This document shows, piece by piece, positions 26,069 to 34,608 of a DNA stretch of 64,000 bases. Every line of letters starts with the position of its first letter. Position 1 is the stretch's first letter. The stretch is from Cernens ardua (lineage in GTDB: Bacteria > Pseudomonadota > Gammaproteobacteria > Pseudomonadales > Halomonadaceae): assembly GCF_051251085.1 (NCBI RefSeq), contig NZ_JBPCZH010000006.1, positions 168,505 to 232,504 of the forward strand. Direction: 5' to 3'. A program made the position numbers and the translations under genes. The notes under the pieces were generated by a model. The model ran no database searches, was not told the DNA's origin, and saw only the letters and a list, made by a program, of their open reading frames with translations.

Positions 26069-26461
26069 CTAGAATACGGTGCAGATAACTTCGCCACCCA
26101 CACCCGCTTGGCGAGCTGCGCGATCCGTCATCACACCTTTAGAGGTGGAAATGATGGCAACACCAAGACCGTCTGCAACCTTGGGCAGTTCATTCTTGCC
26201 CTTGTAGATTCGCAGCGAAGGTTTGGAAACACGCTGCAGGTGCTCGATGACTGGTTTGCCTTCGAAGTACTTAAGGGTGACATTCAGCTGTGGCTGAGTG
26301 TCTTCACTCACTGCATAATCAGTGATGTAACCCTCTTCTTTTAATACACGCGCAACTTCAACCTTTACTTTGGATGAAGGAATATCAACAGTCGCCTTAG
26401 TGGCCTGCTGCGCGTTACGGATACGGGTCAGCATATCCGCCAGAGTGTCTTGCATGCTCAT
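26069..26461 (-). CDS. rpsH: 30S ribosomal protein S8
   Basis: S8 binds the central domain of 16S rRNA and, in E. coli, represses the spc operon. The 130-residue product starts MSMQDTLADMLTRIRNAQ and ends with GVMTDRAARQAGVGGEVICT, the conserved C-terminus. Length equals E. coli. Confidence 0.99.
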   Translation of the reverse strand: MSMQDTLADMLTRIRNAQQATKATVDIPSSKVKVEVARVLKEEGYITDYAVSEDTQPQLNVTLKYFEGKPVIEHLQRVSKPSLRIYKGKNELPKVADGLGVAIISTSKGVMTDRAARQAGVGGEVICTVF

Positions 26462-26477
26462 TCGAAGCGCTCCTCGC

Positions 26478-26783
26478 TTACCAGCTGGACTTGGTCAAGC
26501 CAGGAACTCTGCCGCTCATGGCAGCTTCGCGCAGCTTGTTACGACCAAGGCCGAACTTGTTGTAATAGCCGTGTGGACGACCAGTGATTCGGCAGCGATT
26601 ACGCTGACGTACCGGGCTTGAGTCACGCGGCAGACTTTGCAGCTTGAGCTGAGCTTCGAACTTCTCCTCGTCGGAGGCAGACGTGCTCTGGATGATTGCT
26701 TTGAGCTCCGCACGACGAGCGGCGTACTTTTCGACCAGCTTCGTGCGTTTGAGCTCACGCTCAACCATACTTTTTTTAGCCAT
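26478..26783 (-). CDS. rpsN: 30S ribosomal protein S14 (long, zinc-free form)
   Basis: The 101-residue product has the S14 C-terminal block RNRCRITGRPHGYYNKFGLG. It is the long form without the CxxC zinc motif, as in E. coli (101). It lies nine bases after rplE in the spc operon. Confidence 0.98.
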   Translation of the reverse strand: MAKKSMVERELKRTKLVEKYAARRAELKAIIQSTSASDEEKFEAQLKLQSLPRDSSPVRQRNRCRITGRPHGYYNKFGLGRNKLREAAMSGRVPGLTKSSW

Positions 26784-26792
26784 TATTTAGCC

Positions 26793-27332
26793 TTATTTAC
26801 GAAAGGGAAAGTTCAATGCACTCAGGAGTGCACGACCTTCTTCGTCACTGTTGGCGGTGGTGGTTACCGTGATGTCGAGACCACGAATCCGGTCAATCTT
26901 ATCATACTCGATCTCCGGAAAGATAATCTGTTCACGTACACCCATCGAATAGTTGCCACGACCGTCGAAAGATTTCGGGTTCAGACCGCGGAAGTCACGT
27001 ACGCGAGGAATCGCGATATTGACCAGACGATCCAGGAAATCCCACATACGATCGCTACGCAATGTGACCTTGACACCGATCGGCCAACCTTCACGTACCT
27101 TGAAGCCTGCAACAGATTTGCGTGCTTTGGTAACGATCGGCTTTTGACCGGAAAGTTTTTCAAGATCCGCAGTTGCGAAATCAATCAGCTTTTTATCGCT
27201 GGTTGCTTCACCCACACCCATGTTCAGGGTGATTTTGGTGACTCTCGGCACCTGCATTACATTGGCGTAACCAAACTGCTCAGTGAGCTTGGCCACCACC
27301 TCGTCTTTGTACTGCTGTTTTAAATTCGCCAT
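26793..27332 (-). CDS. rplE: 50S ribosomal protein L5
   Basis: L5 binds 5S rRNA and contacts the P-site tRNA. The 179-residue product contains KITLNMGVGEA, SVAGFKVREGWPIGVKVTLR and the conserved RDFRGLNPKSFDGRGNYSMG. Length equals E. coli L5. Confidence 0.99.
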   Translation of the reverse strand: MANLKQQYKDEVVAKLTEQFGYANVMQVPRVTKITLNMGVGEATSDKKLIDFATADLEKLSGQKPIVTKARKSVAGFKVREGWPIGVKVTLRSDRMWDFLDRLVNIAIPRVRDFRGLNPKSFDGRGNYSMGVREQIIFPEIEYDKIDRIRGLDITVTTTANSDEEGRALLSALNFPFRK

Positions 27333-27350
27333 TATCCCACCCGACTCACG

Positions 27351-27668
27351 TTAGGCGTCGATCTGCTTCTGAGTCGACTTGAAGATACGGACCTTGGTAC
27401 CGTCATCTTTCAACTCAAAACCGACACGATCTGCCTTACCGGTTTCTGTGTTGAAGATAGCAACGTTTGACTCGTGAATTGGAGCTTCACGTTCAACGAT
27501 ACCCCCCTGCTGACCAAGCATCGGGTTGGGCTTGGTATGACGTTTGATAACATTCACACCAGCGATTACAAACTTACCGTCTTTCAAAACACGTTTGACG
27601 GTTCCACGCTTGCCCTTGTCCTTGCCGGCGATGACGATAACTTCGTCGTCACGTTTGATCTTGCGCAT
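27351..27668 (-). CDS. rplX: 50S ribosomal protein L24
   Basis: L24 starts 50S assembly and lines the tunnel exit. The 105-residue product opens with a KOW motif (RDDEVIVIAGKDKGKRGTVK) and has the block GVNVIKRHTKPNPMLGQQGG. It lies 15 bases after rplN. Confidence 0.99.
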   Translation of the reverse strand: MRKIKRDDEVIVIAGKDKGKRGTVKRVLKDGKFVIAGVNVIKRHTKPNPMLGQQGGIVEREAPIHESNVAIFNTETGKADRVGFELKDDGTKVRIFKSTQKQIDA

Positions 27669-27683
27669 AATCCGCTCCGCTCC

Positions 27684-28055
27684 TTACAGCACTTCAGGTG
27701 CTAAGGAAATGATCTTCATGAACTTCTCAGAACGAAGTTCACGAGTGACCGGCCCAAAGATACGGGTACCGACTGGCTGTTCGTTGGTGTTATTCAACAA
27801 AACTGCCGCATTTCCATCGAAACGGATCAACGAGCCGTCCGAGCGACGAACGCCACTCGCGGTACGCACGACCACTGCCTTGAGCACTTGGCCCTTCTTA
27901 ACACGGCCACGAGGAATCGCTTCCTTGACCGTAACCTTGATGATATCGCCGATGCGCGCGTAGCGGCGGTGTGAACCACCAAGCACCTTGATGCACTGCA
28001 CCCGGCGCGCTCCGCTGTTGTCGGCGACATCCAGCATAGTTTGCGTCTGAATCAT
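27684..28055 (-). CDS. rplN: 50S ribosomal protein L14
   Basis: L14 forms inter-subunit bridges. The 123-residue product starts MIQTQTMLDVADNSGARRVQ, one of the most conserved ribosomal protein openings, and matches E. coli in length. It is the first gene of the spc set, 40 bases after rpsQ; no separate terminator separates it from the S10 genes. Confidence 0.99.
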   Translation of the reverse strand: MIQTQTMLDVADNSGARRVQCIKVLGGSHRRYARIGDIIKVTVKEAIPRGRVKKGQVLKAVVVRTASGVRRSDGSLIRFDGNAAVLLNNTNEQPVGTRIFGPVTRELRSEKFMKIISLAPEVL

Positions 28056-28095
28056 CGGTATTCTCCGAACCTAAACTGATTGCTAGGCGAAGGGA

Positions 28096-28356
28096 TTAAC
28101 CCTTGGCCTGCTCGATTACTTCAACCAGTGACCAGGACTTAGTCTTGGAAATCGGACGACCTTCACGAATGGAAACGCGATCGCCAATATTGGCCTGGTT
28201 GTTTTCGTCGTGGGCATGCAGCTTGGTGGAGCGCTTAACATACTTGCCGTAGATCGGGTGACGCTCGGAGCGCTCGATCATCACGACGATGGATTTATCC
28301 ATCTTGTTGCTTACAACTTTACCTGTAAGCGTGCGTGCTTGAGATTCCTGGGCCAT
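28096..28356 (-). CDS. rpsQ: 30S ribosomal protein S17
   Basis: The ATG at 28356 gives 86 residues (E. coli 84), starting MAQESQARTLTGKVVSNKMD, with the conserved SIVVMIERSERHPIYGKYV. The frame upstream to 28407 runs into rpmC and is not used. One base separates it from the rpmC stop, so coupling is likely. S17 binds the 5' domain of 16S rRNA. Confidence 0.98.
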   Translation of the reverse strand: MAQESQARTLTGKVVSNKMDKSIVVMIERSERHPIYGKYVKRSTKLHAHDENNQANIGDRVSIREGRPISKTKSWSLVEVIEQAKG

Positions 28357-28357
28357 C

Positions 28358-28549
28358 TTATTCACCTGCCTTCTGCTGGATAACAGTTTTGACGCGAGCA
28401 ATGTCACGACGTGTCTGGTTCAACAGATGGGTCTGATTCAGCTGCCCAGTCGCCTTCTGCATGCGCAGGTTGAATTGCTCACGGAGAAGTTCAAACAACT
28501 GCTCCTGGAGCGCTTCAGTTGACTTTTCACGCAGTTCTTGAGCTTTCAT
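28358..28549 (-). CDS. rpmC: 50S ribosomal protein L29
   Basis: The 63-residue product starts MKAQELREKSTEALQEQLFE and contains FNLRMQKATGQL, both diagnostic of L29, which lies at the tunnel exit. Its ATG overlaps the rplP stop by one base. Confidence 0.98.
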   Translation of the reverse strand: MKAQELREKSTEALQEQLFELLREQFNLRMQKATGQLNQTHLLNQTRRDIARVKTVIQQKAGE

Positions 28550-28962
28550 TACATCACCGTCCGTTTAACGAAGGTTGTCGCAATGGGCATCTTCTGAGCT
28601 GCAAGGGAGAAAGCCTCACGCGCCAGCTCTTCTGATACGCCTTCGATTTCATAAAGGACACGGCCTGGCTGAATCTGGGCAACCCAATATTCAACAGAAC
28701 CTTTACCTTTACCCATACGAACCTCGAGAGGTTTTTCTGAGATCGGCTTATCAGGGAAGACGCGAATCCAAATTTTACCACCACGCTTCACGTGACGAGT
28801 GATTGCACGACGACCGGCTTCAATCTGACGGGCCGTTAGACGACCACGACCAATTGCTTTAAGGCCATATTCGCCGAAACTTACACTACTGCCGCGCTCT
28901 GCAAGACCACGGTTGCGGCCCTTAAACTGCTTGCGAAATTTTGTACGCTTTGGCTGTAACAT
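28549..28962 (-). CDS. rplP: 50S ribosomal protein L16
   Basis: L16 helps position A- and P-site tRNA. The 137-residue product starts MLQPKRTKFRKQFKGRNRG and has the family block GRLTARQIEAGRRAITRHVK. Length is as in E. coli (136). It lies 12 bases after rpsC. Confidence 0.99.
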   Translation of the reverse strand: MLQPKRTKFRKQFKGRNRGLAERGSSVSFGEYGLKAIGRGRLTARQIEAGRRAITRHVKRGGKIWIRVFPDKPISEKPLEVRMGKGKGSVEYWVAQIQPGRVLYEIEGVSEELAREAFSLAAQKMPIATTFVKRTVM

Positions 28963-28974
28963 CGACTATTCCCC

Positions 28975-29679
28975 TTACTTAGAGCCTTTCTTCTTGGGAG
29001 CAGCCGGTTGAGCCTGAGACTGCTTGGCTTTCGCCCGCACTTCCTCAATCCCACCAAGAACTTCCCCTTTGAAGATCCACACTTTGACGCCAATCACGCC
29101 GTAGGTGGTATGCGCCTCGTAGGTAGCGTAATCGATATCGGCACGCAGGGTATGAAGAGGTACACGACCCTCATGATACCGTTCAGTACGAGCGATTTCA
29201 GCACCGTTAAGACGACCTGACAGCTGAACCTTGATACCTTCGGCACCAAGACGCATGGCATTCTGAATCGCGCGCTTCATAGCACGACGATACATTACAC
29301 GGCGTTCCAGCTGACCAGCGATGTTCTGCGCTACCAGCTGAGCGTCGAGCTCAGGCTTGCGAACTTCCTCAATGTTGACGTGAACGGGCACGCCCATCAT
29401 TGCAGTCAGATCACGACGCAGGCGATCAACGTCTTCACCTTTTTTACCAATCACGATACCCGGACGGGCAGTGTGAATGGTGATACGTGCATTGTTGGCC
29501 GGACGTTCGATAACAACCTGGCTAACAGATGCATTTTTCAAACGATCTTCAATGAATTTGCGAACTTGAAGGTCGTTGTTCAACTTGTCGGCATAAGCGC
29601 CGCGCTCAGCGTACCAGACCGAGGAGTGGTCTTTGACGATACCGAGGCGAATACCAACTGGATTTACTTTCTGACCCAT
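28975..29679 (-). CDS. rpsC: 30S ribosomal protein S3
   Basis: S3 forms part of the mRNA entry tunnel. The 234-residue product starts MGQKVNPVGIRLGIVKDHSS, has a KH domain with RPGIVIGKKGEDVDRLR, and a C-terminal domain with GVIGVKVWIFKGE. Length is as in E. coli (233). A Lys/Gln/Ala-rich tail follows. Confidence 0.99.
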   Translation of the reverse strand: MGQKVNPVGIRLGIVKDHSSVWYAERGAYADKLNNDLQVRKFIEDRLKNASVSQVVIERPANNARITIHTARPGIVIGKKGEDVDRLRRDLTAMMGVPVHVNIEEVRKPELDAQLVAQNIAGQLERRVMYRRAMKRAIQNAMRLGAEGIKVQLSGRLNGAEIARTERYHEGRVPLHTLRADIDYATYEAHTTYGVIGVKVWIFKGEVLGGIEEVRAKAKQSQAQPAAPKKKGSK

Positions 29680-29689
29680 CGGTCGACTC

Positions 29690-30025
29690 CTACTTCTCGG
29701 CTACCTTGACGGTGATATGGCAAGTGCGCTTCAGAATACGATCTGCACGGCCTTTAGCACGCGGCTGGATACGCTTGAGCGTAGTGCCTTCATCAACATG
29801 GATGGTCGACACATGAAGCTCATCGATATCCATACCATTGTTTTCTTCCGCATTGGCGATCGCAGACTGAAGTACTTTACGTACCAGCACTGCCGCTTTT
29901 TTTGGCGAGAAGCTCAGAATGTCCAACGCTTCGGCCACCGGCTTGCCGCGAACCTGATCAGCGACGAGACGAGCCTTCTGAGCGGACAGGCGAGCGCCGC
30001 GCAATTTTGCAGCTACTTCTTCCAT
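29690..30025 (-). CDS. rplV: 50S ribosomal protein L22
   Basis: L22 lines the exit tunnel, where macrolide resistance mutations fall in its beta-hairpin loop. The 111-residue product contains SAQKARLVADQVRGKPVAEA and the loop region RIQPRAKGRADRILKRTCHI. Length is as in E. coli (110). Confidence 0.99.
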   Translation of the reverse strand: MEEVAAKLRGARLSAQKARLVADQVRGKPVAEALDILSFSPKKAAVLVRKVLQSAIANAEENNGMDIDELHVSTIHVDEGTTLKRIQPRAKGRADRILKRTCHITVKVAEK

Positions 30026-30039
30026 TTTCGAGTCCTCTC

Positions 30040-30315
30040 TTACCGCTTGGCTTTCTTGTCAGCCGCATGACCGCGATAAGTGCGGGTGGCAGCAAACTCG
30101 CCTAACTTGTGTCCGACCATTTCTTCAGAAACATAGACCGGAACATGTTGGCGACCGTTATGGACAGCAATGGTGAGTCCTACCATGTTAGGCAGGATCA
30201 TGGAGCGACGAGACCAGGTCTTGATCGGTTTACGATCGCTCTTCTCCACAGCCGCCTCAACCTTCTTCAAAAGATGAAGGTCAATAAAAGGACCTTTCTT
30301 AAGTGAACGTGGCAC
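30040..30315 (-). CDS. rpsS: 30S ribosomal protein S19
   Basis: S19 is in the 30S head with S13. The 91-residue product starts MPRSLKKGPFIDLHLLKKVE and has GHKLGEFAATRTYRGH. Length is as in E. coli (92). Confidence 0.99.
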   Translation of the reverse strand: MPRSLKKGPFIDLHLLKKVEAAVEKSDRKPIKTWSRRSMILPNMVGLTIAVHNGRQHVPVYVSEEMVGHKLGEFAATRTYRGHAADKKAKR

Positions 30316-30337
30316 AGCCGTTACCCCTTTAGTTCAG

Positions 30338-31165
<828 letters not shown>

Positions 31166-31181
31166 GATCCGTTCTCCTGCC

Positions 31182-31478
31182 TCACTCGTTACCGGTGAAG
31201 TCTTCGAGGGTCTCACCTGCAGCCAGGGTAACATACGCCTTGCGGTAACCGGCACGACGGCCTTCACCACGCTGGGTACGTTTTACCTTGCCCTTAATGT
31301 TGAGCACCTGGACAGCTGATACTTTCTTGTCGAAGAGCGCTTCAACCGCTTTCTTGATTTCCGGCTTGGTAGCATCTGGTGCGACCTTGAATACATACTG
31401 ATTATTCTCAGCAGCAATCGCAGCCTTCTCAGTCATATGCGGGCCAAGCAACACTTTGAATACGCGTTCCTGGTTCAT
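31182..31478 (-). CDS. rplW: 50S ribosomal protein L23
   Basis: L23 is the tunnel-exit docking site for trigger factor and SRP. The 98-residue product contains KVLLGPHMTEKAAIA and the loop GKVKRTQRGEGRRAGYRKAY. Its start overlaps the rplD stop by four bases, so translation is coupled. Confidence 0.99.
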   Translation of the reverse strand: MNQERVFKVLLGPHMTEKAAIAAENNQYVFKVAPDATKPEIKKAVEALFDKKVSAVQVLNIKGKVKRTQRGEGRRAGYRKAYVTLAAGETLEDFTGNE

Positions 31479-32083
31479 CCCAGCTTCTCCTCAAACTTGC
31501 GCAGAGCAGGCACAGTTACCAGAACTTTATCAAAAGCTACAAGGCTAACCGGATCTACTGCAGCGACATCCACAACAGCAACGTTAGGAATGTTGCGAGC
31601 TGCCAGATACAGGTTCTCATCTACTTCTTCAGAAACGATAAGAACTTTTTCGAGACCAAGTTCTTTCAGCTTGGAAGCGAGCTGTTTGGTTTTCGGGGAA
31701 TCAACACCGAATTCATTAACAGCAACGAGACGCTCTTGACGAACAAGCTCGGACAGGATGGAACGCATAGCCGCACGATACATCTTGCGGTTAACTTTCT
31801 GCGCATGGTCCTGAGGACGCGCTGCGAACGTAACACCACCGCTACGCCACAAAGGCGAACGGATGGTTCCTGCGCGCGCACGACCAGAACCTTTCTGACG
31901 CCATGGTTTTTTACCACCACCGCTTACATCAGAACGATTTTTCTGCGCACGAGTTCCCTGGCGAGCACCTGCCAAATAAGCAGTAACAACCTGGTGCACG
32001 AGGGCCTCGTTGAAATCCTTGCCAAATGTAGCATCAGACAGTTCGACTGCTTCTGCATTGGCACCTACGAGATTAAGATTCAT
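31475..32083 (-). CDS. rplD: 50S ribosomal protein L4
   Basis: L4 lines the exit tunnel and in E. coli also represses the S10 operon. The 202-residue product has the extended loop (GGGKKPWRQKGSGRARAG) and a C-terminal region with ARNIPNVAVVDVAAVDPVSL. Length is as in E. coli (201). The upstream S10 leader looks too short for the E. coli type L4 control. Confidence 0.99.
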   Translation of the reverse strand: MNLNLVGANAEAVELSDATFGKDFNEALVHQVVTAYLAGARQGTRAQKNRSDVSGGGKKPWRQKGSGRARAGTIRSPLWRSGGVTFAARPQDHAQKVNRKMYRAAMRSILSELVRQERLVAVNEFGVDSPKTKQLASKLKELGLEKVLIVSEEVDENLYLAARNIPNVAVVDVAAVDPVSLVAFDKVLVTVPALRKFEEKLG

Positions 32084-32096
32084 TGGTACTTACCTC

Positions 32097-32735
32097 TCAG
32101 CGGGCTTTAACAGCGCTGCGTACGATCACTTGGCTACCGGTAGAACCCGGGATAGCGCCTTTGACCAACAGCAGGTTGCGTTCAGCATCAACACGTACCA
32201 CTTCAAGGCTTTGAACGGTGGTGCGCACGTTACCGAGCTGACCAGCCATTTTTTTACCTTTAAATACGCGACCTGGTGTTTGGCACATACCAATTGAACC
32301 AGGAGCTCGATGCGAGAGGGAGTTGCCGTGAGTAGCATCCTGAGTACGGAAGTTCCAGCGTTTAACACCACCCTGGAAGCCCTTACCCTTGGATACGCCG
32401 GTCACATCAATTTTCTGACCAGCTTCAAAGAGGGATACAGTGAACTCGCCGCCTACCTGTGGATCTTCTTCGCCTTCAACAAGACGGAATTCCGCAAGCG
32501 TACGACCAGCTTCAACACCCGCCTTCGCAAACTGACCTGCAGCTGCTTTAGACAGATGTTTGGCCTTGCGCGAACCTGTAGTCACCTGAACTGCACGGTA
32601 GCCGTCAGTTTCAAGTGTTTTAACGCTGGTTACGCGGTTAGGCTCAACTTCAATGACGGTTACTGGTACAGATGTACCTTCTGCGGTAAAAATACGCGTC
32701 ATTCCGCTCTTTTTACCGACCAAACCGATCGCCAT
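32097..32735 (-). CDS. rplC: 50S ribosomal protein L3
   Basis: L3 starts 50S assembly. The 212-residue product begins MAIGLVGKKSGMTRIFTAEG and has the loop region RTQDATHGNSLSHRAPGSIG with the Gln that is methylated in E. coli located just before GMCQTPGRVF. AAAGGAG precedes the start. It is separated from rpsJ by an unusually long, structured 131-base spacer. Confidence 0.99.
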   Translation of the reverse strand: MAIGLVGKKSGMTRIFTAEGTSVPVTVIEVEPNRVTSVKTLETDGYRAVQVTTGSRKAKHLSKAAAGQFAKAGVEAGRTLAEFRLVEGEEDPQVGGEFTVSLFEAGQKIDVTGVSKGKGFQGGVKRWNFRTQDATHGNSLSHRAPGSIGMCQTPGRVFKGKKMAGQLGNVRTTVQSLEVVRVDAERNLLLVKGAIPGSTGSQVIVRSAVKAR

Positions 32736-32866
32736 GTTCAGTCTCCTTTAGTGTACGGGGCTATCACCCGCTATGGCTGCCCTTTTCAGAGCATTCCACT
32801 AGCACATTGTGTGGCGTCTCTCGACGCGGCGGCACTAGACAAGCCGCTCGTGACTAGTGTGGGTTA
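32736..32866 (-). promoter_or_regulatory. Structured spacer between rpsJ and rplC
   Basis: The 131-base gap holds several hairpins: GCGTC/GACGC with a four-base loop at 32814-32827, CACTAG/CTAGTG at 32833-32838 and 32854-32859, and an overlapping GCGGC/GCCGC pair at 32826-32830 and 32843-32847. The last two are mutually exclusive. The corresponding E. coli gap is only a few tens of bases as I recall. Confidence 0.4.
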
Positions 32867-33178
32867 TTAATCAACCTTAATCTGCACGTCTACGCCGGCA
32901 GCAAGATCAAGTTTCATCAGCGCATCAACTGTTTTTTCAGTCGGCTCAACGATGTCGAGCACACGCTTATGGGTACGAATCTCGTACTGATCACGCGCAT
33001 CTTTGTTGACGTGCGGAGAAATCAGAACGGTGTAACGTTCCCGATTAGTCGGCAAAGGAATTGGTCCGCGAACCTGAGCACCGGTACGTTTAGCTGTATC
33101 GACGATCTCTTGCGCAGACTGATCGATCAAACGATGATCGAAAGCCTTAAGCCGAATGCGAATTTTCTGGTTCTGCAT
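32867..33178 (-). CDS. rpsJ: 30S ribosomal protein S10 (NusE)
   Basis: S10 is a 30S head protein and also the antitermination factor NusE. The ATG at 33178 gives 103 residues starting MQNQKIRIRLKAFDHRLIDQ, the same length as E. coli; the frame extends upstream through the leader but does not belong to the gene. The block GAQVRGPIPLPTNRERYTVL is diagnostic. It heads the S10 operon with its own promoter 90 bases upstream. Confidence 0.99.
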   Translation of the reverse strand: MQNQKIRIRLKAFDHRLIDQSAQEIVDTAKRTGAQVRGPIPLPTNRERYTVLISPHVNKDARDQYEIRTHKRVLDIVEPTEKTVDALMKLDLAAGVDVQIKVD

Positions 33179-33267
33179 TTGCCTTGACTCCAATGGGCCA
33201 ACCCAATTATTTGGGACGCCTGTGAACGGACGGCGCGAGCCACCCACTCACGCTTGAAAGGATGCGC

Positions 33268-33296
33268 ATTATAGATGGCCTAAATCGGATAGTCAA
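33268..33296 (-). promoter_or_regulatory. Strong sigma-70 promoter of the S10 operon
   Basis: On the minus strand TTGACT (33296-33291) and a perfect TATAAT (33273-33268) are 17 bases apart. Transcription would start near 33261 and give a leader of about 83 bases with a CCCAA/TTGGG hairpin at 33202-33215. Confidence 0.85.
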
Positions 33297-33330
33297 ATCC
33301 TGACCATCAAGAAATATGCATTCCACATGA

Positions 33331-33356
33331 TAAAGGGGCCCGAAGGCCCCTTATTT
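33331..33356 (-). terminator. Terminator of the str operon (after tuf)
   Basis: AAGGGGCC (33333-33340) and GGCCCCTT (33345-33352) enclose a CGAA loop, which reads TTCG on the minus strand. The downstream T tract is short (TTTATC), so termination may be partial and allow read-through into the S10 operon. Confidence 0.75.
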
Positions 33357-33388
33357 TCACCCTCTTGCGAGGGAATCGAGAAAAATGA

Positions 33389-34582
33389 TCACTCGATAAT
33401 TTTGGCAACAACACCTGCGCCAACAGTACGGCCACCTTCACGAATAGCGAAACGCAGACCGTCTTCCATTGCGATAGGTGCGATCAGAGTGATAACCATT
33501 TTAACGTTATCACCTGGCATTACCATTTCTACGCCTTCTGGCAGTTCACAAGTACCCGTTACGTCAGTGGTACGGAAGTAGAACTGAGGACGATATCCTT
33601 TGAAGAAAGGAGTGTGACGACCACCCTCTTCCTTGGACAGGATGTAAACCTCACTTTCGAACTTGGTGTGAGGAGTGATAGAACCGGGCTTGGCCAAAAC
33701 CTGACCACGCTCAACTTCATCACGTTTTGTACCACGCAGAAGTGCACCGATGTTCTCACCCGCACGACCTTCGTCGAGCAGTTTACGGAACATCTCAACA
33801 CCAGTAACGGTAGTTTTCTGAGTGTCCTGCAGACCAACGATTTCAACTTCGTCGCCAGTGCGAACAATACCGCGCTCAACACGACCAGTTACAACGGTAC
33901 CACGACCAGAGATTGAGAATACGTCCTCAATAGGCATCAGGAAGGGCAGGTCGATTGCACGCTCAGGCTCAGGGATGTAGGCATCCAGAGCTTTGATCAG
34001 GTTGGCAACAGCGGTAGTACCCATGCCGTTGTCGTCCTTGCCTTCCAGAGCCATCAGAGCTGAACCGATGATGATAGGAGTATCATCACCCGGGAAGTCG
34101 TATTCGCTCAGAAGTTCGCGAACTTCCATTTCGACCAGCTCGAGGAGCTCTTCGTCGTCAACCATGTCTGCTTTGTTCAGGAATACAACGATGTAAGGTA
34201 CACCAACCTGACGAGAAAGCAGGATGTGCTCACGAGTCTGTGGCATGGGGCCATCGGCTGCAGATACAACCAGGATAGCACCGTCCATCTGAGCAGCACC
34301 GGTGATCATGTTTTTAACATAGTCAGCGTGTCCGGGGCAGTCTACGTGAGCGTAGTGACGCTCTTCAGACTGGTACTCAACGTGTGCAGACGCAATAGTG
34401 ATACCACGTTCACGCTCTTCAGGAGCGTTATCGATAGTATCGAACTGACGCCATTCACCGCCGAAAACTTCTGCGGATACGCGAGTCAGGGCCGCTGTTA
34501 GGGTAGTTTTACCGTGGTCAACGTGACCGATTGTGCCAACGTTAACGTGCGGTTTGGAACGTTCGTATTTTTCCTTAGCCAC
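33389..34582 (-). CDS. tuf: Elongation factor Tu
   Basis: EF-Tu carries aminoacyl-tRNA to the ribosome with GTP. The 397-residue product has GHVDHGKTTL near residue 19, the switch II DCPGHADYVKNMITGAAQMD, and NKADMVDDEELLELVEMEVR for guanine binding. It is the last gene of the str operon (rpsL-rpsG-fusA-tuf), 26 bases after fusA. It is the only tuf in this window; the second copy often found near secE is absent there. Confidence 0.99.
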   Translation of the reverse strand: MAKEKYERSKPHVNVGTIGHVDHGKTTLTAALTRVSAEVFGGEWRQFDTIDNAPEERERGITIASAHVEYQSEERHYAHVDCPGHADYVKNMITGAAQMDGAILVVSAADGPMPQTREHILLSRQVGVPYIVVFLNKADMVDDEELLELVEMEVRELLSEYDFPGDDTPIIIGSALMALEGKDDNGMGTTAVANLIKALDAYIPEPERAIDLPFLMPIEDVFSISGRGTVVTGRVERGIVRTGDEVEIVGLQDTQKTTVTGVEMFRKLLDEGRAGENIGALLRGTKRDEVERGQVLAKPGSITPHTKFESEVYILSKEEGGRHTPFFKGYRPQFYFRTTDVTGTCELPEGVEMVMPGDNVKMVITLIAPIAMEDGLRFAIREGGRTVGAGVVAKIIE

Positions 34583-34608
34583 TGCTATAACCTCGTTTTA
34601 GCTATGGG

